Shown here: piece after piece, positions 16,025 through 23,927 of the stretch
Position numbering within the stretch: position 1 is the stretch's first letter
Layout of the letters: each line of letters opens with the position of its first letter
Source: Mucilaginibacter phenanthrenivorans
Lineage (GTDB): Bacteria; Bacteroidota; Bacteroidia; Sphingobacteriales; Sphingobacteriaceae
NCBI RefSeq assembly: GCF_024721155.1
Contig: NZ_JAHVAP010000015.1
Span: forward strand, 1 to 64,000
Direction: 5' to 3'
DNA length: 64,000 nucleotides
Made by a program: the position numbers and the translations under genes
Notes under the pieces: generated by a model
What the model saw: only the letters and a program-made list of their open reading frames with translations
Told to the model about the DNA's origin: nothing
Database searches by the model: none

Positions 16025-16876
16025 CTATTTACACCTTTCCCAAATCATAATTGCTTCAACGGCTTCCTTAACATCATGTACGCGCAATATATTGGCTCCT
16101 TTTGTGAGGGCGATGGTATTTAATGCTGTGGTTCCGTTCAATGCATCGGCAGACTTACCGCCGGTTACCTTGTAAATTATGCTTTTGCGGGAAATGCCAA
16201 CCAATACCGGCAATCCCAACATGTCAAAATCCTGCAAACGGCTCATTAAAGCGTAACCCTGCTCCGGCGTTTTTGCAAACCCAAAACCGGGATCGATCAC
16301 TACATCATGTACGCCCAACTGCTTTAATTGGTAGTACCTGCTAGTAAAGTAATCATACACTTCTCCAAAAATATCTTCATAATCCGTAAGCTGCTGCATG
16401 TTTTGCGGGTTTCCCCTCATGTGCATTAAAATATAAGGCACCTGCAAGCGGGCAACAGTGGCAAACATATCAGCATCCAACTGCCCGCCGCTGATATCAT
16501 TAATAAGATGTGCGCCTGCTCTGATCGCTGCCTCCGCAACCTGCGAACGGAATGTATCGATAGACAAAACAGCTTGAGGGAGGCTATTCACTATCGCCTC
16601 AATCACGGGCAGCAACCGGTCGGTTTCTTCCTGTATGGAAATATCGTCCGCGCCGGGGCGTGAGGAATAGGCGCCAAGGTCTAAAAAATCAGCGCCTTCA
16701 GTAAGCATTTTTTCTGCCTGTTGTAAGGCGTCGTCGACACCTTGCTTGCGGCTGCCCGCATAAAACGAATCCGGCGTGAGGTTGATAATGCCCATCACTT
16801 TCGGCTTACTTAAATCAATAAGTTTCCCGCCTGCATTCAGCGTTACCTTTTTACGAAAAGATGTATCTTTAGCCAT
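16025..16876 (-). CDS. folP: Dihydropteroate synthase
   Basis: 283 residues. Diagnostic motifs: KVMGIINLTPDSFYAGSR at the start of the TIM barrel, LDLGAYSSRPGAD, DTFRSQVAEAAIRAG, HLINDISGG, MHMRGNPQNMQ, IDPGFGFAKT, and VGISRKSII. The enzyme condenses p-aminobenzoate with dihydropterin pyrophosphate in folate synthesis and is the target of sulfonamides. The first gene of a two-gene unit with the GNAT gene. Confidence 0.93.
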   Translation of the reverse strand: MAKDTSFRKKVTLNAGGKLIDLSKPKVMGIINLTPDSFYAGSRKQGVDDALQQAEKMLTEGADFLDLGAYSSRPGADDISIQEETDRLLPVIEAIVNSLPQAVLSIDTFRSQVAEAAIRAGAHLINDISGGQLDADMFATVARLQVPYILMHMRGNPQNMQQLTDYEDIFGEVYDYFTSRYYQLKQLGVHDVVIDPGFGFAKTPEQGYALMSRLQDFDMLGLPVLVGISRKSIIYKVTGGKSADALNGTTALNTIALTKGANILRVHDVKEAVEAIMIWERCK

Positions 16877-16879
16877 TCT

Positions 16880-16961
16880 AAAAGTTGAAAGCGTTGTAAA
16901 CGTTGTGAGGGTTAAAATTGCTTAACCTTTTCAACAACTACAACTTTTGCAACACTTATAA
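16880..16961. repeat. GTTGTAAnnGTTG-type inverted repeat between divergent genes
   Basis: The left half (AAAAGTTGAAAGCGTTGTAA...GGGTTAA) is the imperfect reverse complement of the right half (TTAACCTTTTCAACAACTAC...). It fills the whole gap between folP and the BT_3928-type gene. Related words are at 21483-21531 and 19372-19475. Confidence 0.6.
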
Positions 16962-16964
16962 CAA

Positions 16965-18122
16965 ATGAAAAACAAAACATCACCCCTGGTATGGGCTGCC
17001 CGCATTTTGGTTGGCCTGCTTTTTATATTTTCCGGCCTTGTTAAAATAAACGACCCGCTTGGCTTCTCGTACAAGCTGGAAGAATATTTCGAAGTATTCC
17101 ATATGACGTTTTTGAGCGGCCTTGCGCTTACCATAGCCATAGCGTTATGCGCGCTTGAAATTATCCTGGGTTTTGCTTTGCTGATAGGGGTACGGGCGGT
17201 ATCGGTTGCATGGGGACTACTGCTGCTGATCATCTTTTTTGCCTTTTTAACCTTTTACTCGGCAGCTTTCCATGTAGTGGAAACCTGCGGATGTTTTGGC
17301 GATGCCATTCCGTTAACGCCATGGCAGTCGTTTAGTAAGGATCTGGTTTTATTGTTGTTGATATTGGTGCTGTTTCGCAACCGTCGCAATATCGAGCCGC
17401 TATTCAGCCCTAAAACCGGAGATAATTTGCTGATTGCTGCTACTGTTCTGTCAGTTGGCTTTGGTTTATACACTTATAATTTTTCACCTGTTGTTGATTT
17501 TCTGCCGTATAAAATCGGCGCTAACCTGCTTGATGAAATGAAAACCCCGCCGGGTGCAAAGCCGGATGAGTTTGAGCTTACCTATAACCTGAAAAATAAA
17601 AAGACGGGTGAAGCCAAAACCATGACCAACACCGACTACATCAAAACCAATATCTGGAAGGATAATAATTGGGAGGTTGTCGGGCAGCCGGAAAGCCGGC
17701 TGGTGAAGAAGGGTTTTACCCCGCTCATCCGTGATCTTGCCATCCAGGATGCACAAGGGAATGATTACACAAAGGAACTGCTGTCAAACCCATACACCAA
17801 CGTCATCATCGTAGCCGATAATTTGGATAAAGCCGATGTGGAAGCAATAGACCGCCTGAATGCCATGGCCATAAACCTGGCGCAAAATTTTAATACACGT
17901 ACAGTAATGCTTACCTCCAATTCGCACCAGTATACCGAAGCGTTCAGCAAGCAGCACCACTTAATGTTCGAGATTTTTTATGCCGATGGGGTGCCGCTGA
18001 AAACCATGGTACGTGCCAACCCGGGCATCCTGCTGATGAAGAACGGAATAGTGATCAACAAATGGCATTACCACTCCATGCCGAAATACGATGATTTGGT
18101 AAAGAAATATTTCCAGCAGTAA
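16965..18122 (+). CDS. BT_3928-type DoxX/MauE-like membrane protein
   Basis: 385 residues. The N-terminal half (about 1-150) holds four transmembrane helices of the DoxX/MauE kind: WAARILVGLLFIFSGLVKINDPLGFSYKLEEYF is a typical DoxX opening, and VVETCGCFGDAIPLTPW carries the CGCFG motif of MauE-like proteins. A further helix is near 165. The C-terminal half is soluble with a thioredoxin-like flavour (YTNVIIVADNLDKADVEAIDRLN; NPGILLMKNGIVINKW) but no CxxC. Function unproven; redox or disulfide metabolism at the membrane is the inference. Upstream of aroK in the same direction. Confidence 0.75.
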   Translation: MKNKTSPLVWAARILVGLLFIFSGLVKINDPLGFSYKLEEYFEVFHMTFLSGLALTIAIALCALEIILGFALLIGVRAVSVAWGLLLLIIFFAFLTFYSAAFHVVETCGCFGDAIPLTPWQSFSKDLVLLLLILVLFRNRRNIEPLFSPKTGDNLLIAATVLSVGFGLYTYNFSPVVDFLPYKIGANLLDEMKTPPGAKPDEFELTYNLKNKKTGEAKTMTNTDYIKTNIWKDNNWEVVGQPESRLVKKGFTPLIRDLAIQDAQGNDYTKELLSNPYTNVIIVADNLDKADVEAIDRLNAMAINLAQNFNTRTVMLTSNSHQYTEAFSKQHHLMFEIFYADGVPLKTMVRANPGILLMKNGIVINKWHYHSMPKYDDLVKKYFQQ

Positions 18123-18123
18123 A

Positions 18124-18160
18124 GTAGTCCATGGGCCATAGTCGATGTTCCATAGTAAGA
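18124..18160. repeat. CCATAGTCCATGG-type repeat, short copy
   Basis: AGTCCATGGGCCATAGTCGA and then TGTTCCATAGTAAG fill the gap before aroK. Confidence 0.6.
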
Positions 18161-18167
18161 AAAAGTA

Positions 18168-18695
18168 ATGAGTAATTCGGAAGATAAAGGTTTAGGTTTG
18201 ATATTTTTGATTGGCTTTATGGGCTGCGGCAAAACTACGCTGGGACGTAAGCTGGCATCCCGGCTGGGTTATGAGTTTATGGACCTTGACCATATCCTGG
18301 AGGCACAAGCCGGCATGAGCATAGCCGAATATTTCAGCAGCTTTGGCGAGGATGCCTTTCGCAAGCTGGAATCGGAAGTATTAAAGCAAACCAAATACCC
18401 TGAACATGCGGTGATCTCAACTGGCGGAGGCTTACCCTGTTTTTTTGATAACATGGAATGGATCAACGCCCATGGTAGGTCCTTATACATCCAGCTCTCA
18501 CCCAAAACCCTCGCCGACAGACTGGAACACGAAAAAGTTACCCGTCCCCTGCTGCGCGATAAACATGGCGATGCGCTGATTGCCTTTATTGGTGAAAAAT
18601 TGCTAGAAAGGGAACCGTTCTACAAGCAGGCCACTGTTACTGCGAATGGTTTGAGTTTGACTGCTGAGAAGGTGGTGGAGATGCTGTTAGTATAA
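18168..18695 (+). CDS. aroK: Shikimate kinase
   Basis: 175 residues. P-loop GFMGCGKT at residues 16-23, the shikimate-binding DLDHILEAQAGMSIAEYF, FRKLESEVL, and STGGGLPC (the conserved GGG), followed by the lid region RPLL. It phosphorylates shikimate at the 3-hydroxyl in aromatic amino-acid synthesis. Length is usual. It follows the BT_3928-type gene with a 45-bp gap and is followed by a family A repeat. Confidence 0.93.
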   Translation: MSNSEDKGLGLIFLIGFMGCGKTTLGRKLASRLGYEFMDLDHILEAQAGMSIAEYFSSFGEDAFRKLESEVLKQTKYPEHAVISTGGGLPCFFDNMEWINAHGRSLYIQLSPKTLADRLEHEKVTRPLLRDKHGDALIAFIGEKLLEREPFYKQATVTANGLSLTAEKVVEMLLV

Positions 18696-18705
18696 ATTAC
18701 AGTTT

Positions 18706-18833
18706 GTCATTGCGAACGAGGTACGAGTGAAGCAATCTCGTCGCCAATGCATTAACGCTATGCAAATTCTACACTTTTCTATTCGCCCTGTACAGCTACG
18801 AGTTTGCTTCGTCGCTGCGCTTCTCGCAATGAC
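18706..18833. repeat. Family A palindromic repeat, copy 3
   Basis: Left end GTCATTGCGAACGAGGTACG, right end GCGCTTCTCGCAATGAC, with inner AAGCAATCTCGTCGCC and ACGAGTTTGCTTCGTCG. Lies between the convergent aroK and phosphoribosyltransferase genes. Confidence 0.9.
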
Positions 18834-18855
18834 ATAGTTTGATGATTTATTTATT

Positions 18856-19365
18856 CTACCTCAAATAAACCCCATCCTCTTTACCTTCCTCATCCAAAAT
18901 AACATCCACAAACTCCTTCAATACGGTTGAAAGCGCCATGCCGGCATAATCGGTGGTCATCGGGAATTTTTTGTGGTTGCGATCTATCAACACGGCGGTG
19001 CGGAGTTTTTTCAGCGGTACATCGCGGAAAACGCCAAAGCCATAAGCTAATGTTTTGCCGCTGTTCAGTACGTCATCCACCAAAACAACTACCTTATTGC
19101 TGCAATCCTGCACATCGAAGTTGATCTTGGCCTTAAGGCTGGTGCTTTGCTTATCAAGCTCGATGCCTATAAAGGTGCTTTTAAAGGGCGCAATATTATC
19201 AAGAATGCCTTTTATCCGCCGGGCAATTTTATCGCCGCTGGGCAGGATGCCCGCTATCAGGATCTCTTCTTCCTCAAAATTATCCTCCAGGATCTGGTAG
19301 GCAATCCGGTCAATCTTCTGCTGAATTTGCTGCTGGTTTAATATAAGGAGGTGTTTGTCTGACAT
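18856..19365 (-). CDS. Phosphoribosyltransferase family protein (PyrR/HPRT-like)
   Basis: 169 residues. The PRPP-binding loop is VVVLVDDVLNSGKTLAYG; the upstream AGILPSGDKIARRI and the C-terminal TAVLIDRNHKKFPMTTDYAG fit type I phosphoribosyltransferases. It is related to, but distinct from, the PyrR gene at 56680-57222 in this window. Whether it is an enzyme or regulator is not clear from sequence. Confidence 0.8.
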   Translation of the reverse strand: MSDKHLLILNQQQIQQKIDRIAYQILEDNFEEEEILIAGILPSGDKIARRIKGILDNIAPFKSTFIGIELDKQSTSLKAKINFDVQDCSNKVVVLVDDVLNSGKTLAYGFGVFRDVPLKKLRTAVLIDRNHKKFPMTTDYAGMALSTVLKEFVDVILDEEGKEDGVYLR

Positions 19366-19371
19366 TGCTTT

Positions 19372-19475
19372 ATTGTTGTGTTGAGCTATTGTTGTATTTC
19401 GGACTGTATTGTTTATTACGATTGCCTTTATAAAAGTAAAATTAAACCATTTAACAATACAACTCTATAACAATT
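19372..19475. repeat. ATTGTTGTATT-type inverted repeat
   Basis: ATTGTTGTGTTGAGCTATTG at the left and ACAATACAACTCTATAACAA at the right are imperfect reverse complements. They fill the gap before the phosphoribosyltransferase gene. Confidence 0.5.
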
Positions 19476-19484
19476 CATCTATTA

Positions 19485-19883
19485 TTATTTCACATACGGT
19501 ACATAAACAAAATTCGCACCCTCGGGTACCACCACAAATACACACATATAATCGTGCGGGTTTTTATAGCTGTTGATAAACCGTTCCTTCAATACTTCCT
19601 TTATAACCCCTTTCTCAACAAACTCCTCGAGGGTGGATGCGTGGATGCTCCACTCAGTGTTAAGGTCGAAGCGGTCGAGGATCAATTCGCCTAAGGCTAA
19701 TTCGTGCTGATGGGCTATAAAGATGGGATAGCTGGAAAGTCCCTCAACCATAATTTCAACCGCAACCTCGCGGATGGATTCATTGAAAAATTTCAGATCC
19801 TTTTCCAAACTCAACAGCGGACTTTCCTTTTGTACCCCCTCGTTGTTATCTCTATTTTCGTTTAAAAGTTCTTCCGGTTCCAT
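19485..19883 (-). CDS. Conserved hypothetical protein, acidic N-terminus
   Basis: 132 residues from the ATG at 19883 (MEPEELLNENRDNNEG). The longer frame from 19973 would begin in a repeat (SIKSVKSAVKIG is translated CACCGATTT-type repeat), so it is rejected. No signal peptide. The body alternates helix and strand (LSLEKDLKFFNESIREVAVEIMVEGLSSYPIFIAHQHELALGELILDR) and ends with MCVFVVVPEGANFVYVPYVK. I do not recognise a characterised family. Confidence 0.7.
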   Translation of the reverse strand: MEPEELLNENRDNNEGVQKESPLLSLEKDLKFFNESIREVAVEIMVEGLSSYPIFIAHQHELALGELILDRFDLNTEWSIHASTLEEFVEKGVIKEVLKERFINSYKNPHDYMCVFVVVPEGANFVYVPYVK

Positions 19884-19896
19884 ATTATTATTTTTG

Positions 19897-20056
19897 ATTG
19901 CACCGATTTCTTGATTCATTACACCGATTTTGACCGCTGATTTTACTGATTTAATTGATGACGCTGATTTCAAGTCTAATTTTAATCCTCACTATGGACT
20001 ATCGACCATCGTCCATGGACCTTCTACCATGAACTATGAACCATCAACCATGCACT
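19897..20056. repeat. Mixed CACCGATTT and CCATGG-type repeats
   Basis: 19900-19975 has CACCGATTT twice and several CTGATTT words; 19992-20056 has the CCATAGTCCATGG type (ATCGTCCATGGACC, ACCATGAACTATGAACCATC). The right end includes the rlmD stop codon TAG at 20055-20057. Confidence 0.6.
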
Positions 20057-21458
20057 ACCTCAATACCAACAGCACAACATTTTCCACATGCTGCGTATGC
20101 GGGAACATATCCACCGGCTGAATTTTTACCGTGTCGTATTTTTCCTTTAATACCAGCAGATCGCGGGCCTGTGTCGCGGCGTTGCAGCTTACATAGACAA
20201 TTTTGGGCGCTTCAATTTCCATAAGGCGTGCCACCACATCCGGGTGCATGCCTGCGCGCGGCGGATCGGTGATGATCACATCCGGCTTGCCGTGTTCTGC
20301 TACAAAATCAGCAACCAGCACATCCTTCATATCGCCGGCAAAAAATTTGGTATTGGTGATGTTATTGATGGCTGAATTGATCTTCGCATCCTCAATAGCC
20401 GAGGGTACGTATTCAACTCCTACAACCTCGCGTACGCTACCTGCAATAAAATTGGCAATGGTGCCTGCGCCGGTGTATAAATCGTAAACCAGTTCATTGC
20501 CGGTAAAGCCTGCAAAGTCGCGGGTTATTTCGTATAGCTTTAATGCCTGGATGGAGTTGGTTTGATAAAACGACTTCGGCCCAATGCGGAACTTGATGCC
20601 ATTCATTTCCTCGTGGATATATTCCGGTCCTTTAAAGGCAATTACTTCCTGGTCGAAAATAGTATCATTCTTTTTTTCGTTGAGGATGTAAAGCAGGGAC
20701 GTGATCTCCGGGAAGTTACTGTCGATGTAGGTCATCAGCTTATTCACTTCTTCCTCCGTGGCGTAAGCAAAAACCACGATCACCATTACTTCGCCGGTTG
20801 ATGAGGTGCGGATAATCAAATTCCGCAAAGCACCGGTATGCGCCTTCAAATCGTAAAAGGTATAGCCCTCGCGGATCACAAACTCACGGATGGTATTCCT
20901 TAAGGTATTTGATGGTTCGGCCTGTAACCAGCAATGGTTAACATCCAATATTTTATCAAAACGCCCGGGGATGTGAAAGCCCAGTGCATTCATGTTCAGT
21001 TCCTCGTTATCGCGACTCTCGCCATCATATAGCCAGCGCTTGTTGCTGAAGGTATATTCCAGCTTGTTGCGGTAATATTTGTCAGCAGGGGAGGGCACAA
21101 TGGCATCCATGTCGCTTACATCTATCTTAGCCAGTCGTGTTAATGCATCGGCTACGGATTTTTGTTTGAATTTCAGCTGCGCTTCGTAGGTCATGTGCTG
21201 CCATTTACAGCCGCCGCAAGTGCCAAAGTGTTCGCAAAAAGGCTGGGTGCGGTATTCGGATGGTTTTTTGAGCTCAGTTATCCGGCCTTCACCGAAATTC
21301 TTTTTGCTGCGGTAAATCATTACGTCGGCAATATCACCGGGTACGGCCTTGTCAACAAACAGCACAAAATCATCGGCCTTACCTACACCTTTACCCTCTT
21401 CGGCAATGTCGATAATGGCAACATCTTCAAAAAACTTCTTTTTAGCAACTTGATTCAT
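20055..21458 (-). CDS. rlmD: 23S rRNA (uracil(1939)-C(5))-methyltransferase
   Basis: 467 residues. A TRAM domain opens the protein (about 8-65). Cysteines C75, C81 and C84 (CEHFGTCGGC) plus a later Cys in NHCWL fit the 4Fe-4S site of RlmD/RumA. The methyltransferase domain carries YDLYTGAGTIANF (SAM loop), IITDPPRAGMHPDVV and YVSCNAATQARDL with the catalytic Cys. It makes m5U in 23S rRNA; the exact position is inferred from family. A -7 box lies eight bases before the start, so the mRNA may be nearly leaderless. Confidence 0.88.
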   Translation of the reverse strand: MNQVAKKKFFEDVAIIDIAEEGKGVGKADDFVLFVDKAVPGDIADVMIYRSKKNFGEGRITELKKPSEYRTQPFCEHFGTCGGCKWQHMTYEAQLKFKQKSVADALTRLAKIDVSDMDAIVPSPADKYYRNKLEYTFSNKRWLYDGESRDNEELNMNALGFHIPGRFDKILDVNHCWLQAEPSNTLRNTIREFVIREGYTFYDLKAHTGALRNLIIRTSSTGEVMVIVVFAYATEEEVNKLMTYIDSNFPEITSLLYILNEKKNDTIFDQEVIAFKGPEYIHEEMNGIKFRIGPKSFYQTNSIQALKLYEITRDFAGFTGNELVYDLYTGAGTIANFIAGSVREVVGVEYVPSAIEDAKINSAINNITNTKFFAGDMKDVLVADFVAEHGKPDVIITDPPRAGMHPDVVARLMEIEAPKIVYVSCNAATQARDLLVLKEKYDTVKIQPVDMFPHTQHVENVVLLVLR

Positions 21459-21465
21459 CAGGGTG

Positions 21466-21473
21466 CAAAGGTA
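21466..21473 (-). promoter_or_regulatory. Candidate -7 box of rlmD
   Basis: TACCTTTG on the minus strand fits TAnnTTTG and ends eight bases from the rlmD ATG. The -33 TTG is not clear. Confidence 0.4.
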
Positions 21474-21482
21474 GGGAAATGT

Positions 21483-21531
21483 TGATTAAAGTTGTAAGGG
21501 TTGTAGAGGTTCTAATTGTTGTAAGGGTCGG
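21483..21531. repeat. GTTGTAAGGGTTG-type repeat
   Basis: TTGATTAAAGTTGTAAGGGT, then TGTAGAGGTTCTAATTGTTG and TAAGGGTC; same word family as 16880-16961. Confidence 0.55.
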
Positions 21532-21566
21532 AATGTTTAACGGGAGAACGGGCAAAAAGCATCATA

Positions 21567-21586
21567 GTTGGCTGCGGTCAGCCAAC
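21567..21586 (-). terminator. Possible hairpin terminator
   Basis: GTTGGCTG / CAGCCAAC is a perfect 8-bp stem with a four-base loop; on the minus strand TGCTTTTTG follows within about ten bases. It lies after the small frame at 21609-21716. Confidence 0.35.
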
Positions 21587-21608
21587 GGCGAAAAGAATAA
21601 ACTTACAG

Positions 21609-21716
21609 TCAAATAAACATATTCACTACCTCTTGCCAGAAATTATCCGGCTCATCGATGAATATATCGAACTGCTCATCTATCATGTCTGAAAATTCCA
21701 ATAGCTCCCGACTCAT
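21609..21716 (-). CDS. Possible small acidic protein (35 residues)
   Basis: Reads MSRELLEFSDMIDEQFDIFI and continues to VVNMFI. Acidic and amphipathic, without a signal peptide or an obvious ribosome-binding site. It is the only plausible frame in the 324-bp gap 21459-21782 and is followed by a hairpin. It could be chance or the remnant of a longer gene. Confidence 0.3.
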   Translation of the reverse strand: MSRELLEFSDMIDEQFDIFIDEPDNFWQEVVNMFI

Positions 21717-21782
21717 AATAAATTGCCTTGAAATACAAATAAACTAAATTATATACCAAAAACCAAATTGGTATTGTGTAAT

Positions 21783-22241
21783 TTAAACAATATTTTCGTT
21801 AAATTCTGTTAAAGTTTTAGGCGAGGGCTCCAGCTTATAAAACCAGGAGCCTGCGGCGATGCAAAAACAGGTGCAAAGCGTTAATCCGCCAAAACCTCTT
21901 GTTATGTTAAATGCATCGACCGGCGTTAGAATCACCATAAACGTTCCCATTGCCAACAAAATACCCGAAATGGATATTATCGTCAGGCGGGTGATCCGCT
22001 GTTTAAAATAGGTAACAGTTAATTGAATAATGATGAGAAATATTACCTAGGTTATAAACGAAAACAGGAGCTCAAAAACTAAGATCATCCCGTATTGATA
22101 GGCTGCTCTGTTTATCTGTTCATAAACACTGTCATTCAACACATTTCCCCCTGAATATGCGAGTATGGAAAACACCAACGGCGTAATAGCTACGCTGGTT
22201 AACCAAACTTTTAGACTGTATATGAATGATTTGAAAAGCAT
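21783..22241 (-). pseudogene. Small membrane protein gene split by an in-frame TAG
   Basis: The frame from ATG 22241 runs 64 codons, meets TAG at 22047-22049 and then stays open for another 87 codons to TAA at 21783-21785. Both halves look like one membrane protein: helices VWLTSVAITPLVFSILAY and YGMILVFELLFSFIT before the stop, VIFLIIIQLTVTYF, ISISGILLAMGTFMVIL and LTLCTCFCIAAGSWFY after it. A single change (for example TGG, CAG or AAG to TAG) would explain the split. It lies in a row of small membrane protein genes on the minus strand. Confidence 0.8.
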
Positions 22242-22291
22242 GACTATTGTATTTTGATTTTTATTAGATAAGTAATTGACGTTATAGCTTT

Positions 22292-22666
22292 CTATTTTCC
22301 CAAAATAAGGAACCGAGCCATTACGCTAAGAATTAAGAGGATCGGTAAGGCAAAGGAGAACCAATAGCCTAGGGCAAACAATCGATTCCTGAATAGCAGG
22401 CTGTTATTTTTATTAAATGATGTATCGACTATCCACCCTAAGGTGTAAAAAACATTCGCAATACAGATCATTATAAAATAAGCGAAACCCTGGAAGGCCA
22501 TCTCAAAAATGGTTTCCTCAAATTCTTCATGTGGTGCAATAATTATGGGGCTAAGCACACAATAAAGTGCAAAGGCAATTATACCGGCGATAACAAGGCC
22601 CTTGTTATATTCTATTCTTTTATATAGCCACCACTGGCTTGATGTGGTTAATGTGTCTGTGTTCAT
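22292..22666 (-). CDS. Small membrane protein, unknown
   Basis: 124 residues with three or four transmembrane helices (YNKGLVIAGIIAFALYCVLS; MAFQGFAYFIMICIANVFYTLGWIV; LFALGYWFSFALPILLILSVMARFLIL). N-terminus is polar (MNTDTLTTSSQWWLYKRIEY) and probably cytoplasmic. I do not recognise the family. It starts 74 bp after the 120-residue gene upstream and precedes the split membrane gene, all on the same strand. Confidence 0.65.
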   Translation of the reverse strand: MNTDTLTTSSQWWLYKRIEYNKGLVIAGIIAFALYCVLSPIIIAPHEEFEETIFEMAFQGFAYFIMICIANVFYTLGWIVDTSFNKNNSLLFRNRLFALGYWFSFALPILLILSVMARFLILGK

Positions 22667-22740
22667 GGTAATACTTTTTATTGTGTGTTGGCAAAATATT
22701 GCTTATCGTGCAGGCCCGCCCTGAATGACCGGCGAGGTTC

Positions 22741-23103
22741 TCATTCAAAATTTCGCCTCCTCTTCAATTCCATCAAACTATAAATCTTTCTTTCAACCGT
22801 TTTAAGTTCATCCCATTTTGGTCCCTTTTCTACGCCATGTTCTCTTTTCTCCACCAAAACCTTATCGCCCTTAATTGCGCAGTGGATGTAGCCGCGCTCA
22901 TCGTCGAATGTGCCCAGGTAAACCCGGAAGTTGGTGGAGTCGGTAAGGTATTCGGCTTTCAGGTTGCCTACAAGGCCGGTGCTGTAAACTTCCACATACA
23001 GGTTACGGTCAGTGTTAAATGTGTAGCGGTAATTGTTTTTATCGCGGATCTTGATGTAACTGATCAGCAGCCCAATGCTTGCCAGGATTATGTATCGTTT
23101 CAT
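22741..23103 (-). CDS. Hypothetical protein with N-terminal anchor
   Basis: 120 residues. A short hydrophobic segment (YIILASIGLLISYI) serves as signal anchor, and the rest is a soluble, charged domain (YRYTFNTDRNLYVEVYSTGLVGNLKAEYLTD...) of mixed strands. No characterised family recognised. It starts 12 bp after the ferritin-like gene, so the two are likely co-transcribed. Confidence 0.65.
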   Translation of the reverse strand: MKRYIILASIGLLISYIKIRDKNNYRYTFNTDRNLYVEVYSTGLVGNLKAEYLTDSTNFRVYLGTFDDERGYIHCAIKGDKVLVEKREHGVEKGPKWDELKTVERKIYSLMELKRRRNFE

Positions 23104-23115
23104 ATCGTTTTTGAA

Positions 23116-23847
23116 TTAAATTAATTGCATTACCAGCGGACTGGTGATCTTTTTAATGGTTTTATTATACTTCAGGTACATTTTGTTCATGTAGCCTTCA
23201 AAAGTGTTGCCGCCTGCTTTGAATAGTCCGCTGTTGGCATACCATACCAACAGCGAGGTGCAGTAAAAAAAGCACTTGTAAACCGGCTTGCGCCAATTTT
23301 TGGAAAAGGCAGATTTGCTGTAATAGATGGCCGCCAGGTGCTCGGTTTGGTAAGTGATGTGATAGGCCTCATCTATCAAAATATCGGTGCAGATCTCCTT
23401 TAACAGCCCGCAGCCGGTAGCATCCTTAAGCGATTGGTAAAAGATCTGCGCCGTGCTTTCTACAACTATAACCGCTAGTGTCCATGACTCCATGCTGGTG
23501 TTCAGGTGCCTAACCCACCTGAACAGGCTGTCGCCCCAGTTCTTCTTAATGCGCGGCATGCTAATCCTGTCGAGGTAGGTTCCTAAATTATTACCATGCT
23601 TTTGTTCTTCCTTTATGAACAGCCTGGTGGCTTCCACAAATTCAGGTTCGCCGGTTTTGAGCGCGTATTTTTCTGCTGCGGCTATCAGCTGCCGGCCTTC
23701 GGATGTTTCACCCAATTGCCAGGCCTGCAGGGAATGCAATATGGTGGTAATTTCATTTTGGGTGATGTTGGGCTGCTGGTCCCAGTTGATCCGTTTTTGG
23801 AGGAGATTTGCCTTGAAATGCCCTATCCAGTAAGCGCTTGTATGCAT
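23116..23847 (-). CDS. Ferritin-like diiron protein
   Basis: 243 residues, mainly helical. Two ExxH motifs in the right spacing suggest a ferritin-like four-helix diiron centre: EATRLFIKEEQKHG in one helix pair and, after VIVVESTAQIFYQ, DILIDEAYHITYQ in the next. The rest (KNWRKPVYKCFFYCTSLLVWYANSG) may be a membrane-contacting region. Resembles ferritin-like superfamily hypothetical proteins rather than ferritin or Dps; an oxidase or hydroxylase role is possible but inferred. First gene of a likely operon with the 120-residue protein. Confidence 0.65.
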   Translation of the reverse strand: MHTSAYWIGHFKANLLQKRINWDQQPNITQNEITTILHSLQAWQLGETSEGRQLIAAAEKYALKTGEPEFVEATRLFIKEEQKHGNNLGTYLDRISMPRIKKNWGDSLFRWVRHLNTSMESWTLAVIVVESTAQIFYQSLKDATGCGLLKEICTDILIDEAYHITYQTEHLAAIYYSKSAFSKNWRKPVYKCFFYCTSLLVWYANSGLFKAGGNTFEGYMNKMYLKYNKTIKKITSPLVMQLI

Positions 23848-23882
23848 GGTAGTTTATGTTGGAGTGTTTTCGGATTGAATTT

Positions 23883-23918
23883 AAACCCCTCTCCAAACAG
23901 GAGAGGAGTTGGGGTTTA
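23883..23918. repeat. Hairpin repeat AAACCCCTCTCC / GGAGAGGAGTTGGGGTTT
   Basis: AACCCCTCTCC pairs with GGAGAGGAGTTGGGGTT across a short loop (one bulge). It sits between the end of creD and the start of the ferritin-like gene. Related to the GGGGG/CCCCC repeat at 49280-49372. Confidence 0.6.
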
Positions 23919-23927
23919 GGTAGCTGT

